Virus record (IMG/VR): IMGVR_UViG_3300005528_002232
Coordinates: 1-63,145 of that record
Length of the DNA: 63,145 nt
Source of the DNA: a virus
Reading direction: 5' to 3' (one strand)
Under the pieces are notes generated by a model that was not told the origin of the DNA, made no database searches, and worked only from the letters and a program-made list of their open reading frames with translations. Of the stretch, positions 16,754 through 25,392 are shown in pieces. A program made the translations under genes and the position numbers. Within the stretch, counting starts at the first letter, position 1; the number at the start of each line of letters is the position of its first letter.

Positions 16754-17464
16754 ATGGAAAAAAGCAAATTACAATCATTAATTAATCGTTATTATCTTGC
16801 TGGTAATTGCGAGGCAGTTAAACTAAAAGAAAATGCCGAAGGAATCGGATGTGAATTAATTGATATTGATCAAACCGTTGTAGGTAAAATTCAATGGAAA
16901 ACGACTCCTTTCATGAAAGGCGAATTAGGAATCAATCATACAGGCGCCTTAATTAAAATGTTATCAGCACTAGGTGAAAATATTGAAATTGATGTTAAAG
17001 ATTCTGCAGGTAAAAACTATGCAATGAAAATCAGCGAAGGAAAAACTGAAGCAACCTTTATGTTAGCTGATACCACTGTCATTCCAGCAGTACCTGCAAT
17101 CAATGCAGAGCCTGATTATCAAATTCAAATTCCAGTTAATGATGAGTTTATTACTAAATTTATCAAAGCAAAAAATGCTTTGCCTGATGCTAAAAACTTT
17201 GCAGTTCAAGTTAAAGGTGGTGTAATTCGTTTTATTATTAATTATAGTACCGTAAATGCAGACAACATCACATTTGAAGTAGGCAATACTCCAGGTGCAG
17301 ATATGGATCCAGTTTGTTTCTCTGCAGATAAATTGAAAGAAGTACTTGTAGCAAATCGAGGAGATGCTGGTCAGTTGCATGTATCACCAGATGGATTAGC
17401 TCGTATAGATTTTGTTGGAAATGATTTTGATTCAACATATTGGTTAGTAATGTTACAGAATTAA
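16754..17464 (+). CDS. Sliding clamp, gp45-like
   Basis: 236 aa, near the 228 aa of T4 gp45. It shows the weakly conserved clamp pattern: MEKSKLQSLINRYYLAGNCEAVKL, a central linker with IPAVPAINAEPDYQ and a closing FDSTYWLVMLQ strand. Trimeric processivity ring for the polymerase encoded at 10772. It opens a clamp, dUTPase, clamp-loader run, the typical T4 order with dut inserted. An AGGA box precedes the start. Confidence 0.85.
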   Translation: MEKSKLQSLINRYYLAGNCEAVKLKENAEGIGCELIDIDQTVVGKIQWKTTPFMKGELGINHTGALIKMLSALGENIEIDVKDSAGKNYAMKISEGKTEATFMLADTTVIPAVPAINAEPDYQIQIPVNDEFITKFIKAKNALPDAKNFAVQVKGGVIRFIINYSTVNADNITFEVGNTPGADMDPVCFSADKLKEVLVANRGDAGQLHVSPDGLARIDFVGNDFDSTYWLVMLQN

Positions 17465-17469
17465 TTGTT

Positions 17470-17895
17470 ATGATAGTACCAGTAAAAAACACATCCAATA
17501 ATCCGATCCCGCAGTATAAGACTCCGGGATCCGCAGGTTTAGATATTTGTTGCAACGAGGACATATTTTTGGATTCGGGTACTAGAATTCTAGTTAACAC
17601 CGGATTATATGTAGAAATTCCGCAAGGATATGAAATACAAATTAGACCAAGAAGCGGATTGGCATTGAAACATGGAATCACTGTATTGAATTCTCCAGGC
17701 ACTATTGATTGTGATTATAGAGGAGAAATAGGAGTTATTTTAATTAATCATGGTCCTAGAGCTGTTGAATTTGAAAAAGGAGATCGAATAGCTCAAATGG
17801 TTCTTTGCAAAGTAGAACATATAGAATGGTTGCCTACCGGAGCATTATCCGGAACTAAACGAGGTGACAAAGGATTTGGATCAACAGGTATTTAA
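17470..17895 (+). CDS. dut: dUTPase (trimeric)
   Basis: 141 aa from the ATG at 17470, six bases after the clamp stop; an in-frame start 30 bases upstream would overlap the clamp. All five family motifs are present: GSAGLDI, RPRSGLALK, NSPGTIDCDYRGEIG, GDRIAQMVL and RGDKGFGSTG. It hydrolyses dUTP to dUMP, preventing uracil incorporation and feeding the ThyA encoded at 60574. Firm assignment. Confidence 0.96.
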   Translation: MIVPVKNTSNNPIPQYKTPGSAGLDICCNEDIFLDSGTRILVNTGLYVEIPQGYEIQIRPRSGLALKHGITVLNSPGTIDCDYRGEIGVILINHGPRAVEFEKGDRIAQMVLCKVEHIEWLPTGALSGTKRGDKGFGSTGI

Positions 17896-17897
17896 GT

Positions 17898-18824
17898 ATG
17901 TACGGAAACACAGAAAATACACTCTGGGTAGAATCGTTTCGCCCAGATACATTAGAAGGATATATAGGAAATGAACATATCATTGAAAAAGTTGGCATAT
18001 TTATTGCTAATGGCGACGTTCCTCACTTGTTATTTTATGGCACAGCTGGAACTGGGAAGACCACGTTGGCAAAAATCATTGCCTCTAGTGTGGACGCCGA
18101 TGTTATGTATATAAATGCATCGGATGAAAACTCGGTGGATGCTGTTAGAGATAAAATTAAAAGATATGCATCTACAGTTGGATTTCGTCGTTGGAAAATC
18201 ATTATTTTAGATGAAGCAGATTACTTGACACCTAATGCTCAAGCCGCACTTCGCAATTTAATGGAGACTTATAGCAAAACAACACGATTCATTTTAACAT
18301 GTAATTATGTTGAAAAGATTATTGACCCAATTCAATCTCGTTGTCAGACATTTGCAATAACTCCACCCAATAAAACGGATGTAGCAAAGCGATTAGTGCA
18401 AGTACTTGAAGAAAATGAAATACGATATGACATCAAAGACGTAGCAGCAATCATTAATGCATCTTATCCAGATATTCGTCGTGCAATTAATGCAGCACAA
18501 GCATCCGTAGTTAACGGAGTATTGCAATTAGACAAAACAAGTAGCATACAAGCCAATTACATGACGGAAATTTTGGATGTTCTGCGTAATAGCAAAGATA
18601 AAAAGGCAGCATTTACTAAAATTCGTCAAATTATTGCGGATAGCAAAGTGCGAGATTTTACGCCATTGTATACATTTCTATATGATAACTTAGATGAATT
18701 TGCTCACGGCCATATTGCACCGGTAATATTGATTATTGCAGAGTCGCAATTTAAAGATGCTAGTGTAGTAGACAAAGAAATCAATGCAATGGCAATGTTT
18801 GTAAATATTTTAGGAGAAATATGA
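17898..18824 (+). CDS. Clamp loader large subunit, gp44/RFC-like AAA+ ATPase
   Basis: 308 aa. N-terminal WVESFRPDTLEGYIG is the RFC box I. Walker A FYGTAGTGKTT near 47-57, Walker B IIILDEADYL near 100-109, sensor/arginine finger IQSRCQTF near 148. Length matches T4 gp44 (319 aa). It loads the clamp at 16754 together with the gp62-like subunit at 19257. It overlaps the next gene by 4 bases. Confidence 0.94.
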   Translation: MYGNTENTLWVESFRPDTLEGYIGNEHIIEKVGIFIANGDVPHLLFYGTAGTGKTTLAKIIASSVDADVMYINASDENSVDAVRDKIKRYASTVGFRRWKIIILDEADYLTPNAQAALRNLMETYSKTTRFILTCNYVEKIIDPIQSRCQTFAITPPNKTDVAKRLVQVLEENEIRYDIKDVAAIINASYPDIRRAINAAQASVVNGVLQLDKTSSIQANYMTEILDVLRNSKDKKAAFTKIRQIIADSKVRDFTPLYTFLYDNLDEFAHGHIAPVILIIAESQFKDASVVDKEINAMAMFVNILGEI

Positions 18825-19042
18825 GTAATAAATTAAATGTAAATATCGGTCCTAATGATATGCAACCGATACAATGCAAAGAATGTGACGGATTGTATTT
18901 TCGTCAGGTAATGGCAATTAACAAAGTGTCAAAGTTTCTAACAGGCGGAGACAAAGATACAATGGTACCAGTACCGGTATTTAGATGCGATGATTGTGGT
19001 GCTATTCCGGAAGAGTTTCAACCAATTAAATTGAAAAAATAA
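18821..19042 (+). CDS. Zinc-ribbon protein
   Basis: 73 aa with CKECD at residues 19-23 and CDDCG near 54-58, a rubredoxin/zinc-ribbon type pair of CxxC knuckles. AGGAG precedes the start. It lies between the two clamp-loader genes. Small zinc-ribbon proteins at this spot may be transcription or replication accessories, but no function can be read from sequence. Confidence 0.65.
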   Translation: MSNKLNVNIGPNDMQPIQCKECDGLYFRQVMAINKVSKFLTGGDKDTMVPVPVFRCDDCGAIPEEFQPIKLKK

Positions 19043-19254
19043 TGTCGGTGCCATATCATAAAGCTGATGTAACATTAGTTTTCAAAACATCAGCTCGTAG
19101 CAATGCAAAAATAAAAATGAAAACATTGAGAAACAAAAGCATTGATGATGTGTTAGAACGTAAAATACCAGGCATACCAGATGCAGCAGTTATTTTAGAA
19201 ATTGGTATGGGTGAATTATTTGAAGAAAAATACAAGCAGAAATATAAACTATAA
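19042..19254 (+). CDS. Unknown small basic protein
   Basis: 70 aa, begins MSVPYHKADVTLVFKTSARSN-like residues and ends EEKYKQKYKL. It overlaps the zinc-ribbon stop by one base and sits between the two clamp-loader genes. No known motif is visible. Confidence 0.6.
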   Translation: MSVPYHKADVTLVFKTSARSNAKIKMKTLRNKSIDDVLERKIPGIPDAAVILEIGMGELFEEKYKQKYKL

Positions 19255-19256
19255 AC

Positions 19257-19709
19257 ATGGCAGAAGAAAAAAAGGGTGCAACAATTTTTGATTTTATTGA
19301 TGGAGTCACACACAAAAAGAAAGAATGGCGTAAATGGTCTGAAACAGATCAGGCAAAGTTTTCTCCATTTATTGTGAATCGATGGCTATCAATGCGGCAG
19401 GATCTGATAGAACTTGTTAATGAGTTACAAACATATACAATAGGATTGTTACGACCTAGAGAAACATATCGCCTTTATCATGAAATACTACCAACAAGCA
19501 AAGGTTTTGCAAAGTATGTTAAAGGTAAAAAAGACGATAAATATTCAGACAAATTGATTGATCAGATTGCAGAACATTATCAAGTAAGCAAATCCGAAGC
19601 AATCGACTACGCCGAATTATTAAATCAAGAACAATGCACCCGTCTTCTGTCATTATACGGTTATGCTGAACGTGAAATAAAAACAATGATCAAAGGAGTT
19701 AAGAAATGA
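19257..19709 (+). CDS. Clamp loader small subunit, gp62-like
   Basis: 150 aa. The segment DKLIDQIAEHYQVSKSEAIDYAELL aligns by eye with T4 gp62 EVLIIKLLAKRYQVNTNDAINY and the earlier FSPFIVNRWLSM matches the gp62 pattern in T4-like phages. No ATPase motifs, as expected. It would complete the gp44/gp62 loader. Shorter than T4 gp62 (187 aa). Position two genes after gp44 supports the call. The end overlaps the next start by 4 bases. Confidence 0.78.
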   Translation: MAEEKKGATIFDFIDGVTHKKKEWRKWSETDQAKFSPFIVNRWLSMRQDLIELVNELQTYTIGLLRPRETYRLYHEILPTSKGFAKYVKGKKDDKYSDKLIDQIAEHYQVSKSEAIDYAELLNQEQCTRLLSLYGYAEREIKTMIKGVKK

Positions 19710-19921
19710 GCGTAAACACACAATCACACTACAGAGGTAAAGATAGCTTGTATAAATTTGCAGAAGAGTGGTCACTTAATAGCTATGAATTTGATATCAT
19801 TAAACGCATTGTAAGATGCCGACATAAAGGTACATTTGAACAAGATCTTAACAAAACAAAAGATTTAATTGATATTTATCTGCAAGAACAACGGCAACAT
19901 TATTTGGATCTTACAAAATAA
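19706..19921 (+). CDS. DUF3310-like small protein
   Basis: 71 aa. SHYRGKDSLYKFAEEW, FDIIKRIVRCRHKGTFEQDL and KTKDLIDIYLQE follow the DUF3310 pattern (conserved HY, IKYI-like and K/D-L helix) common in phage replication regions. A strong AAAGGAG Shine-Dalgarno lies upstream. Biochemical role not established. The promoter of the following nuclease gene lies inside its last codons. Confidence 0.7.
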   Translation: MSVNTQSHYRGKDSLYKFAEEWSLNSYEFDIIKRIVRCRHKGTFEQDLNKTKDLIDIYLQEQRQHYLDLTK

Positions 19922-19934
19922 TTTCATATATTAT
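19904..19934 (+). promoter_or_regulatory. Class I promoter: TTG-N20-TATATTAT
   Basis: TTTGGATC within the end of the DUF3310 gene, 20 bases, then TATATTAT ending 4 bases before the nuclease ATG at 19939. Overlap with coding sequence argues that the spacing is selected. Confidence 0.6.
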
Positions 19935-19938
19935 ATGT

Positions 19939-20907
19939 ATGAAATCTGGAAACTATATTAATCCTATCTATACGTTATCATTACGTGATGCTACATCAGT
20001 TCCTCGTAAGATATCTTATTCACAATGGTCCATGTTTGAACGTTGTCCGTTGTCATGGAAACTTGCATATATTGATGGATTAGCTCCATTTCAATCTAGC
20101 ATAGAAACTTGCTTTGGTACGGCTTTTCACGAAACATTGCAACATTATTTAACCGTAATGTATACAGATTCAGTTAAACGTGCAGATGCATTGGATTTCC
20201 GTAGCATTCTAACAAACAAGCTTCGAGAAGAATACAAACGACGTGTTGATGAATCTAACGGAGAACATTTTTCCAATCCGTTGCAAATGGCAGAATATTT
20301 AGAAGATGGTGTTGCTATATTAGATTGGTTCAAGAAACGTCGCAAACAATACTTCTCGACAAAGGATTGGGAATTGGTTGGAATTGAATTAGAACTTTGC
20401 GAACCGGCATCAGAGACAAATTCTTCGGTATATTGGTACGGCTTTATTGATTTAGTTTTGCGTCATGTACCTACCAATACAATTCATATATACGATATCA
20501 AAACAAGCCGAAGTGGTTGGAATAAATATCAAAAGTCAGATTCTTTGAAAATGGCACAACTAGTTGCCTATAAGAATTATTTTTCACGTCAGTTTGGCGT
20601 CCCTAAAGAAAACATTGTAGTTGAGTTTTTCATAGTTAAACGCAAACTTGTTGAAGAATCAATGTTTCCTCAGAAACGCATCCAATTGTTACGACCTGCA
20701 GCAGGCACAGTAACTCAACGCAAAGTACAAAAACATATTGACAATTTTATTGATCATTGCTTTGATGCAGACGGCAACAAGTTAGCAGATAGACAATATG
20801 AAGCTGTTGCTGGCAAAGGTGATAAGAATTGCAAGTATTGTCCATTTAAAACTGATTATGTAAATTGTCCCCGAGAAAATAGGATTCGTACGGATAAATC
20901 ATTATAA
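19939..20907 (+). CDS. PD-(D/E)XK exonuclease, RecB/Cas4-like
   Basis: 322 aa. ISYSQWSMFERCPLSWKL opens the fold; GTAFHETLQHYL near residue 55-66, GFIDLVLRH, IYDIKTS and LKMAQLVAYKNYF are the successive motifs of the PDDEXK_1 superfamily (His, Asp, Asp-x-Lys, Gln-x3-Tyr). The C-terminus has CKYCPFKTDYVNCP, a four-Cys arrangement like the Fe-S site of Cas4/AddB-type nucleases with C near the N-terminus (ERCPLSW). Probable DNA end processing in replication or recombination. Confidence 0.88.
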   Translation: MKSGNYINPIYTLSLRDATSVPRKISYSQWSMFERCPLSWKLAYIDGLAPFQSSIETCFGTAFHETLQHYLTVMYTDSVKRADALDFRSILTNKLREEYKRRVDESNGEHFSNPLQMAEYLEDGVAILDWFKKRRKQYFSTKDWELVGIELELCEPASETNSSVYWYGFIDLVLRHVPTNTIHIYDIKTSRSGWNKYQKSDSLKMAQLVAYKNYFSRQFGVPKENIVVEFFIVKRKLVEESMFPQKRIQLLRPAAGTVTQRKVQKHIDNFIDHCFDADGNKLADRQYEAVAGKGDKNCKYCPFKTDYVNCPRENRIRTDKSL

Positions 20908-20910
20908 TAG
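20880..20910 (+). promoter_or_regulatory. Class I promoter, degenerate: TAGGAT-N-TATAATAG
   Basis: TAGGAT in place of TTGGAT at the exact class I spacing, with TATAATAG ending 4 bases before the ATG at 20915. Confidence 0.4.
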
Positions 20911-20914
20911 TAGT

Positions 20915-21130
20915 ATGATAGCATATAAACATAAACATACTTTTGTATACGGATTTGAAATACAAAAACGTGCTCCATATGTTGGATGGCAGAAGTGTGA
21001 ATATACATTGCTAACAAATCATGATGATCCTAACGGTAAAGAAAATAGAGCCTTGTTAGAAGGTATGCTTCGAATTGCATACGGTCATATGCCAAAAGGT
21101 GTCAAATTCTTATACGAGAAAACAATATGA
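20915..21130 (+). CDS. Unknown protein
   Basis: 71 aa, begins MIAYKHKHTFVYGFEIQKRA and contains WQKCEYTLLTNHDDPNG. No recognised family. It starts a small unit after the nuclease and overlaps the SLOG-like gene by 4 bases. Confidence 0.6.
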   Translation: MIAYKHKHTFVYGFEIQKRAPYVGWQKCEYTLLTNHDDPNGKENRALLEGMLRIAYGHMPKGVKFLYEKTI

Positions 21131-21531
21131 CAAAAGTAGCAGTAATTGGAAATACTGGTTGGCAGAATAAACGCAAAGTGCAAGAAACTTTGCAAATGTT
21201 GAAACGCAAGTTTCCAGAAGAGTTAACGGTCATAGGTGCCGGAGGAAATGAAGGTGCTAACAGCATGGTTAGAAAATATGCATTAGAATTTGGTATGCAG
21301 TATCGAGAATTCAATCCGTCATTTTCTGGATATAATTTATACTCAGCAATGCCAGAAACATATTACGGCAAACCATATCATTTCAGCCAACTTCATCATC
21401 GCATGAAACTCATTGCACAGCATTGCGATTACATGATGATTATGACCAATGAAACTGCATTAGATCCAGTTTTAAAGACAGCATACAATACCGTAAAGAA
21501 ACTAGAAAAACCGGTAGTAATATTAGGTTAA
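21127..21531 (+). CDS. DUF2493/SLOG-like Rossmann protein
   Basis: 134 aa. The order KVAVIGNTGWQNKRKVQETLQ, LTVIGAGGNEGANSMVRKYALEFGMQYREFNP matches the DUF2493 (YspA/cpYpsA-like) SLOG fold, whose GG(A/N)xGA loop binds nucleotides or nucleotide-derived ligands. The C-terminal half ends CDYMMIMTNETALDP and PVVILG. SLOG proteins occur in phages and in nucleotide-signalling defence systems. The ligand here is unknown. Confidence 0.7.
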   Translation: MTKVAVIGNTGWQNKRKVQETLQMLKRKFPEELTVIGAGGNEGANSMVRKYALEFGMQYREFNPSFSGYNLYSAMPETYYGKPYHFSQLHHRMKLIAQHCDYMMIMTNETALDPVLKTAYNTVKKLEKPVVILG

Positions 21532-21533
21532 TC

Positions 21534-21548
21534 ATATTTATAATAAAG
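21534..21548 (+). promoter_or_regulatory. Class II motif ATATTTATAATAAAG
   Basis: Same 15-base sequence as at 8583, located 17 bases before the first gene of the 18-kb sugar locus. Candidate promoter for that operon. Confidence 0.45.
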
Positions 21549-21564
21549 TTATAAGGAATAATAA

Positions 21565-23058
21565 ATGGAGTTACCAAAATTAAGAAAAATTGATCCTAAC
21601 CGTCCTGCAAAAAAGAAAATTCTATTATTAGCAGATGATTTCCGTCTTCCATCTGGAATTGGAACAGTTAGCAAAGAAATTATTTTAAACACCGTTAAGG
21701 AATTTGATTGGGTGCAATTAGGTGCAGCAATCAATCATCCAGATGCCGGCAAAGCATTTGATTTGTCTCAAGAAATTGCTCGAGAAACTGGCATACAAGA
21801 TGCGTCAGTTAAATTGATTCCATGGAATGGATATGGAGACAGAAACATCTTGTTTGCAATTTTGAATCAAGAACGTCCCGATGCAATTCTTCACTTTACA
21901 GATCCTCGTTACTGGACTTGGTTGTATCAACTAGAACATGAAATTAAAACAACGTTTGGTGTTCCAATTACGTATTATTCTATTTGGGATGATTTGCCGT
22001 ATCCAATGTGGAACGCCCCTTTTTACGGCAGTTGTGATATGATTATGGGCATTAGTAAGCAATCTGATAATATTCACAGAGAAGTGCTTAAACAGAACGG
22101 ATTTGGGGTTGTAGATTATGATGATGGAGATTCAGCTCCTGCAGATCTTAAATGGAATCAAGTAGTTACCGGATTTGTGCCGCACGGATTGAATCACAAC
22201 ATGTTTAAGCCGTTACCAAAAACCGATGAAACATACAAGCAAATGTATGAACGCATTAAAACACGTAACGGCGTAGATTTTGTAGTATTTTGGAACAATC
22301 GAAATATTAGAAGGAAGCAACCAGGTGATTTAGTTATTGCATTCAAACATTTTGTAGATCAGTTACCAGCAGAACAACAGAGTCGTGTTGCATTATTAAT
22401 GCATACTCAAGCAATTGATGAAAATGGAACGGATCTTCGTGCAGTAGCAAAGGCATTAGCACCAAATTGTAAAATATTGTTTTCAGAACAAAAATTATCT
22501 TCACAAGATCTTAATGCAATGTACAATGTAGCTGATGTTGTAGTTAATATTGGTAGCAACGAAGGATGGGGATTAAGTTCAACCGAAGCGATGCTATCAG
22601 GTACTCCAATAATTAACAATGTAACTGGTGGATTGCAAGATCAATGTGGTTTTCAAGATGAAAATGGAGAATGGATTCGTTTCAATGGTGAATTTGCAAC
22701 AAATCATACCGGTAAGTTTAAGAAACATGGAAGTTGGGCAAAACCAGTATTTCCAACCAATAGATCATTACAAGGATCACCAGCAACACCATATATCTTT
22801 GATGATCGAGTAAGTTTTGAAGATGTAGCCGATGCAATTCGTTATTGGTATGATATGGATCCTGAAGTGAGAGAGTCATCTGGAATTTGCGGAAGAGTAT
22901 GGTGCATGCAATACGGATTGACTGCAGAATCGATGGGTAACAAAATGATTGAAATGTTTAACTATTTATTTTCAATTAAAAAAGAATCAAGACCATCATA
23001 CACATTGCATCGAGTAGAAGAACGAGTTTATGAACGAACAGGAATAGTAGCACAATGA
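21565..23058 (+). CDS. Glycosyltransferase, GT4-like
   Basis: 497-aa GT-B enzyme opening the sugar locus. KKKILLLADDFRLPSGIGTVSKEI is the N-terminal Rossmann start with the glycine loop. FWNNRNIRRKQPGDLVIAF begins the C domain, and VNIGSNEGWGLSSTEAMLSGTPIINN carries the E-x7-E nucleotide-sugar motif. A short N-terminal tag ELPKLRKIDP precedes the domain and recurs in the next protein. ATAAGGA Shine-Dalgarno. Donor and acceptor are unknown. Confidence 0.88.
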   Translation: MELPKLRKIDPNRPAKKKILLLADDFRLPSGIGTVSKEIILNTVKEFDWVQLGAAINHPDAGKAFDLSQEIARETGIQDASVKLIPWNGYGDRNILFAILNQERPDAILHFTDPRYWTWLYQLEHEIKTTFGVPITYYSIWDDLPYPMWNAPFYGSCDMIMGISKQSDNIHREVLKQNGFGVVDYDDGDSAPADLKWNQVVTGFVPHGLNHNMFKPLPKTDETYKQMYERIKTRNGVDFVVFWNNRNIRRKQPGDLVIAFKHFVDQLPAEQQSRVALLMHTQAIDENGTDLRAVAKALAPNCKILFSEQKLSSQDLNAMYNVADVVVNIGSNEGWGLSSTEAMLSGTPIINNVTGGLQDQCGFQDENGEWIRFNGEFATNHTGKFKKHGSWAKPVFPTNRSLQGSPATPYIFDDRVSFEDVADAIRYWYDMDPEVRESSGICGRVWCMQYGLTAESMGNKMIEMFNYLFSIKKESRPSYTLHRVEERVYERTGIVAQ

Positions 23059-24338
23059 GAAAAATAGTTATAGCAAGTCCCGTAGCAACACAAAGCGGTT
23101 ACGGGCATCATGCACGAGAAGTAATTAGCAATATTATAGAACAACGAGGAGATTCATGGGATGTTAAATTAGTTTCATTGCCGTGGGGCGGAACTCCAAT
23201 GACATATCCGTTATCTCCGGAATGGATGCGAAGAATTATTCCGTTACCATTAACAGAACAACCAGATGTTTGGGTGCAAATATCAGTTCCTAATGAATTG
23301 CAACCGGTTGGCAAATATAATATAGGAGTGACTGCAGGAACAGAAGGCGATGTATGTCCTAAAGAATGGATTGAAAATTTAAATAAAATGCAATTGGTAA
23401 TAGTTCCTAGTAACTTTACTAAAGAAGTATTTGAAAATACCGCAAAACAACAAAATTTACCACTAACAACACGAATAGAAGTTGTACCAGAATATTTCAA
23501 TGAAGTTGTATATAACAACAAAGCAGATATTCCGTTTCCGCTGCTAGATGAAATTAAAGAATCTTGGGCATTCTTATCGGTAGGACATTGGTTGCAAGGA
23601 TCATTAGGTGAAGACCGAAAGAATCTTTCTGGATTAGTACACTGCTTCTTTGATACATTTAAAAACACTAAAGATCAACCAGCTCTCATATTAAAAACAA
23701 GTGGTGCTACGTATAGCATCATGGATAGAATGGAAATTGAATCACGTATTTTGCAGATTCGAGAAAACTTTGGATCGGCTAAACTTCCCAATGTGTATCT
23801 TGTGCATGGAGAATTAGCAGATTTTGAAATGAATGCCATGTACAATCATCCTAAAGTTAAAGCCATGATATCATTTACTAAAGCAGAAGGATTTGGTAGA
23901 CCATTATTAGAATTCTCAACTACAGGTAAACCAATTATAGCTCCACATTATTCTGGACAAGCCGACTTTTTAAAGAAAGATTTTATTTGTGCATTGCCAG
24001 GAGGATTGACTCCAATTCATGCATCTGCACAGAATCCATTTTTAATTAAAGAAGCTAAATGGTTTACTCCAGATTATAAATATGCTGGAAAGATGATGCA
24101 AGAAGTTCGCAAAAATTATAAAAAATGGATGGATTTAGCAAAACGTCAACGATATTTTGTTAATAGCACATTTACAAAAACTGCAATTGCAGAAACATAT
24201 AAACAAGTATTAGAACATGTTGATTCATCATTGCAATCAGTTCCACAACAAATTCAACTTCAACTTCCTAAACTGAAACGGGTCGAAACTGAAGCTCCAA
24301 AGATTACATTGCCAAAATTAAAAAAGATTGAAGCATGA
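23055..24338 (+). CDS. Glycosyltransferase, GT4-like
   Basis: 427 aa, overlapping the previous glycosyltransferase by 4 bases. N-terminal IASPVATQSGYGHHAREV and C-terminal FTKAEGFGRPLLEFSTTGKPIIAPHYSGQ are GT-B features, the latter holding the E-x7-E motif. The final ~35 residues are a tail with two copies of the motif LPKLK(K/R)(I/V)E (QLPKLKRVE and TLPKLKKIE), also seen at the N-terminus of the upstream enzyme. The tail may hold the two enzymes together. Confidence 0.87.
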   Translation: MRKIVIASPVATQSGYGHHAREVISNIIEQRGDSWDVKLVSLPWGGTPMTYPLSPEWMRRIIPLPLTEQPDVWVQISVPNELQPVGKYNIGVTAGTEGDVCPKEWIENLNKMQLVIVPSNFTKEVFENTAKQQNLPLTTRIEVVPEYFNEVVYNNKADIPFPLLDEIKESWAFLSVGHWLQGSLGEDRKNLSGLVHCFFDTFKNTKDQPALILKTSGATYSIMDRMEIESRILQIRENFGSAKLPNVYLVHGELADFEMNAMYNHPKVKAMISFTKAEGFGRPLLEFSTTGKPIIAPHYSGQADFLKKDFICALPGGLTPIHASAQNPFLIKEAKWFTPDYKYAGKMMQEVRKNYKKWMDLAKRQRYFVNSTFTKTAIAETYKQVLEHVDSSLQSVPQQIQLQLPKLKRVETEAPKITLPKLKKIEA

Positions 24339-24982
24339 AAATAAGTTACGCACTGACGGTATGCAATGAGTTCGTTGAAATACAAAGACTCATTACATTT
24401 CTTTTAGAACATAAAAGACCGCAAGATGAGATTGTAGTTCAAATGGATTTGAATCTAGATGAATTGAATACGCAAACACAAGATAAACGTGAGGTCTTTG
24501 GATATATTATGAAACATAATGAGCAAGGCAACGTACGAGTTATATTTTATCCACTAAACAATGATTTTGCTGCATTTAAAAATCATTTAACACAACAATG
24601 CACCGGTGATTATATTTTTCAAATTGACGCTGACGAAATTCCATGCACTCCGATATTAGAATCATTGCCAACAATATTACAAAGCAATCCAGATGTTGAT
24701 GTGTATTTAGTGCCACGCGTTAATACAGTTGATGGATTAACTGAGGAACACGCAATGAAATGGAATTGGAATGTAAATTCCGAAGGATGGGTGAATTGGC
24801 CGGATTATCAGTGGAGAATATATCGTAACGATGGTACAGTTACCTGGAAGAATCGAGTACATGAAGTATTAACAGGATTCAAGCAATATGCACAGCTACC
24901 AATGGAAGAAGATTATTCTTTATATCATCCAAAGACAATCGAACGACAAGAAAAACAAAATTCATATTACGAAACGTTATAA
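24335..24982 (+). CDS. Glycosyltransferase, GT2-like
   Basis: 215-aa GT-A fold protein. ISYALTVCNEFVEIQRLITFL is the usual GT2 start and YIFQIDADEIP near 88-98 holds the DxD metal site. WRIYRNDGTVTWKNRVHEVL matches the acceptor-side pattern of waaE-like GT2 proteins. Short relative to many GT2 enzymes but complete. 4-base overlap upstream, 1-base overlap downstream. Confidence 0.85.
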   Translation: MKISYALTVCNEFVEIQRLITFLLEHKRPQDEIVVQMDLNLDELNTQTQDKREVFGYIMKHNEQGNVRVIFYPLNNDFAAFKNHLTQQCTGDYIFQIDADEIPCTPILESLPTILQSNPDVDVYLVPRVNTVDGLTEEHAMKWNWNVNSEGWVNWPDYQWRIYRNDGTVTWKNRVHEVLTGFKQYAQLPMEEDYSLYHPKTIERQEKQNSYYETL

Positions 24983-25392
24983 TGGAAAAAATTTATAGTA
25001 ATATTGATTCAGATATATTATTACATATAATAGTACGAAAAGAAGATTTAAGTCCGGGTAGAACTGAAGTAGTTCCAGACAATCAATTTATACAATGTTC
25101 TTTGCTCAATATGGAAAAGGGTAAAACATTTGCTCCACATAAACATATATGGAAAGAACGTAATCGTAATATAATTGCTCAGGAAAGTTGGATTGTAATT
25201 CATGGAAGTGTAAAATGCATTTTTTATGATATCGATGATCAAATTATTGCAACTCCAATATTATATACAGGTGATGCTTCATTTACATTGCAAGGTGGTC
25301 ATACGTATGAAATTTTAGAAGATAATACATTAGTATATGAATATAAAACAGGACCATATGAAGGTCAACAATTAGATAAAACATTTATATGA
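24982..25392 (+). CDS. Cupin-like sugar-locus protein
   Basis: 136 aa. APHKHIWKERNRN, QESWIVIHGSVKCIFYD and GDASFTLQGGHTYEIL follow the two cupin motifs with candidate metal-binding His residues. It resembles cupin proteins of O-antigen clusters (WbuC-like). Reaction unknown; a sugar isomerase or acyl-carrier role is possible. It starts at the stop of the GT2 gene. Confidence 0.65.
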   Translation: MEKIYSNIDSDILLHIIVRKEDLSPGRTEVVPDNQFIQCSLLNMEKGKTFAPHKHIWKERNRNIIAQESWIVIHGSVKCIFYDIDDQIIATPILYTGDASFTLQGGHTYEILEDNTLVYEYKTGPYEGQQLDKTFI

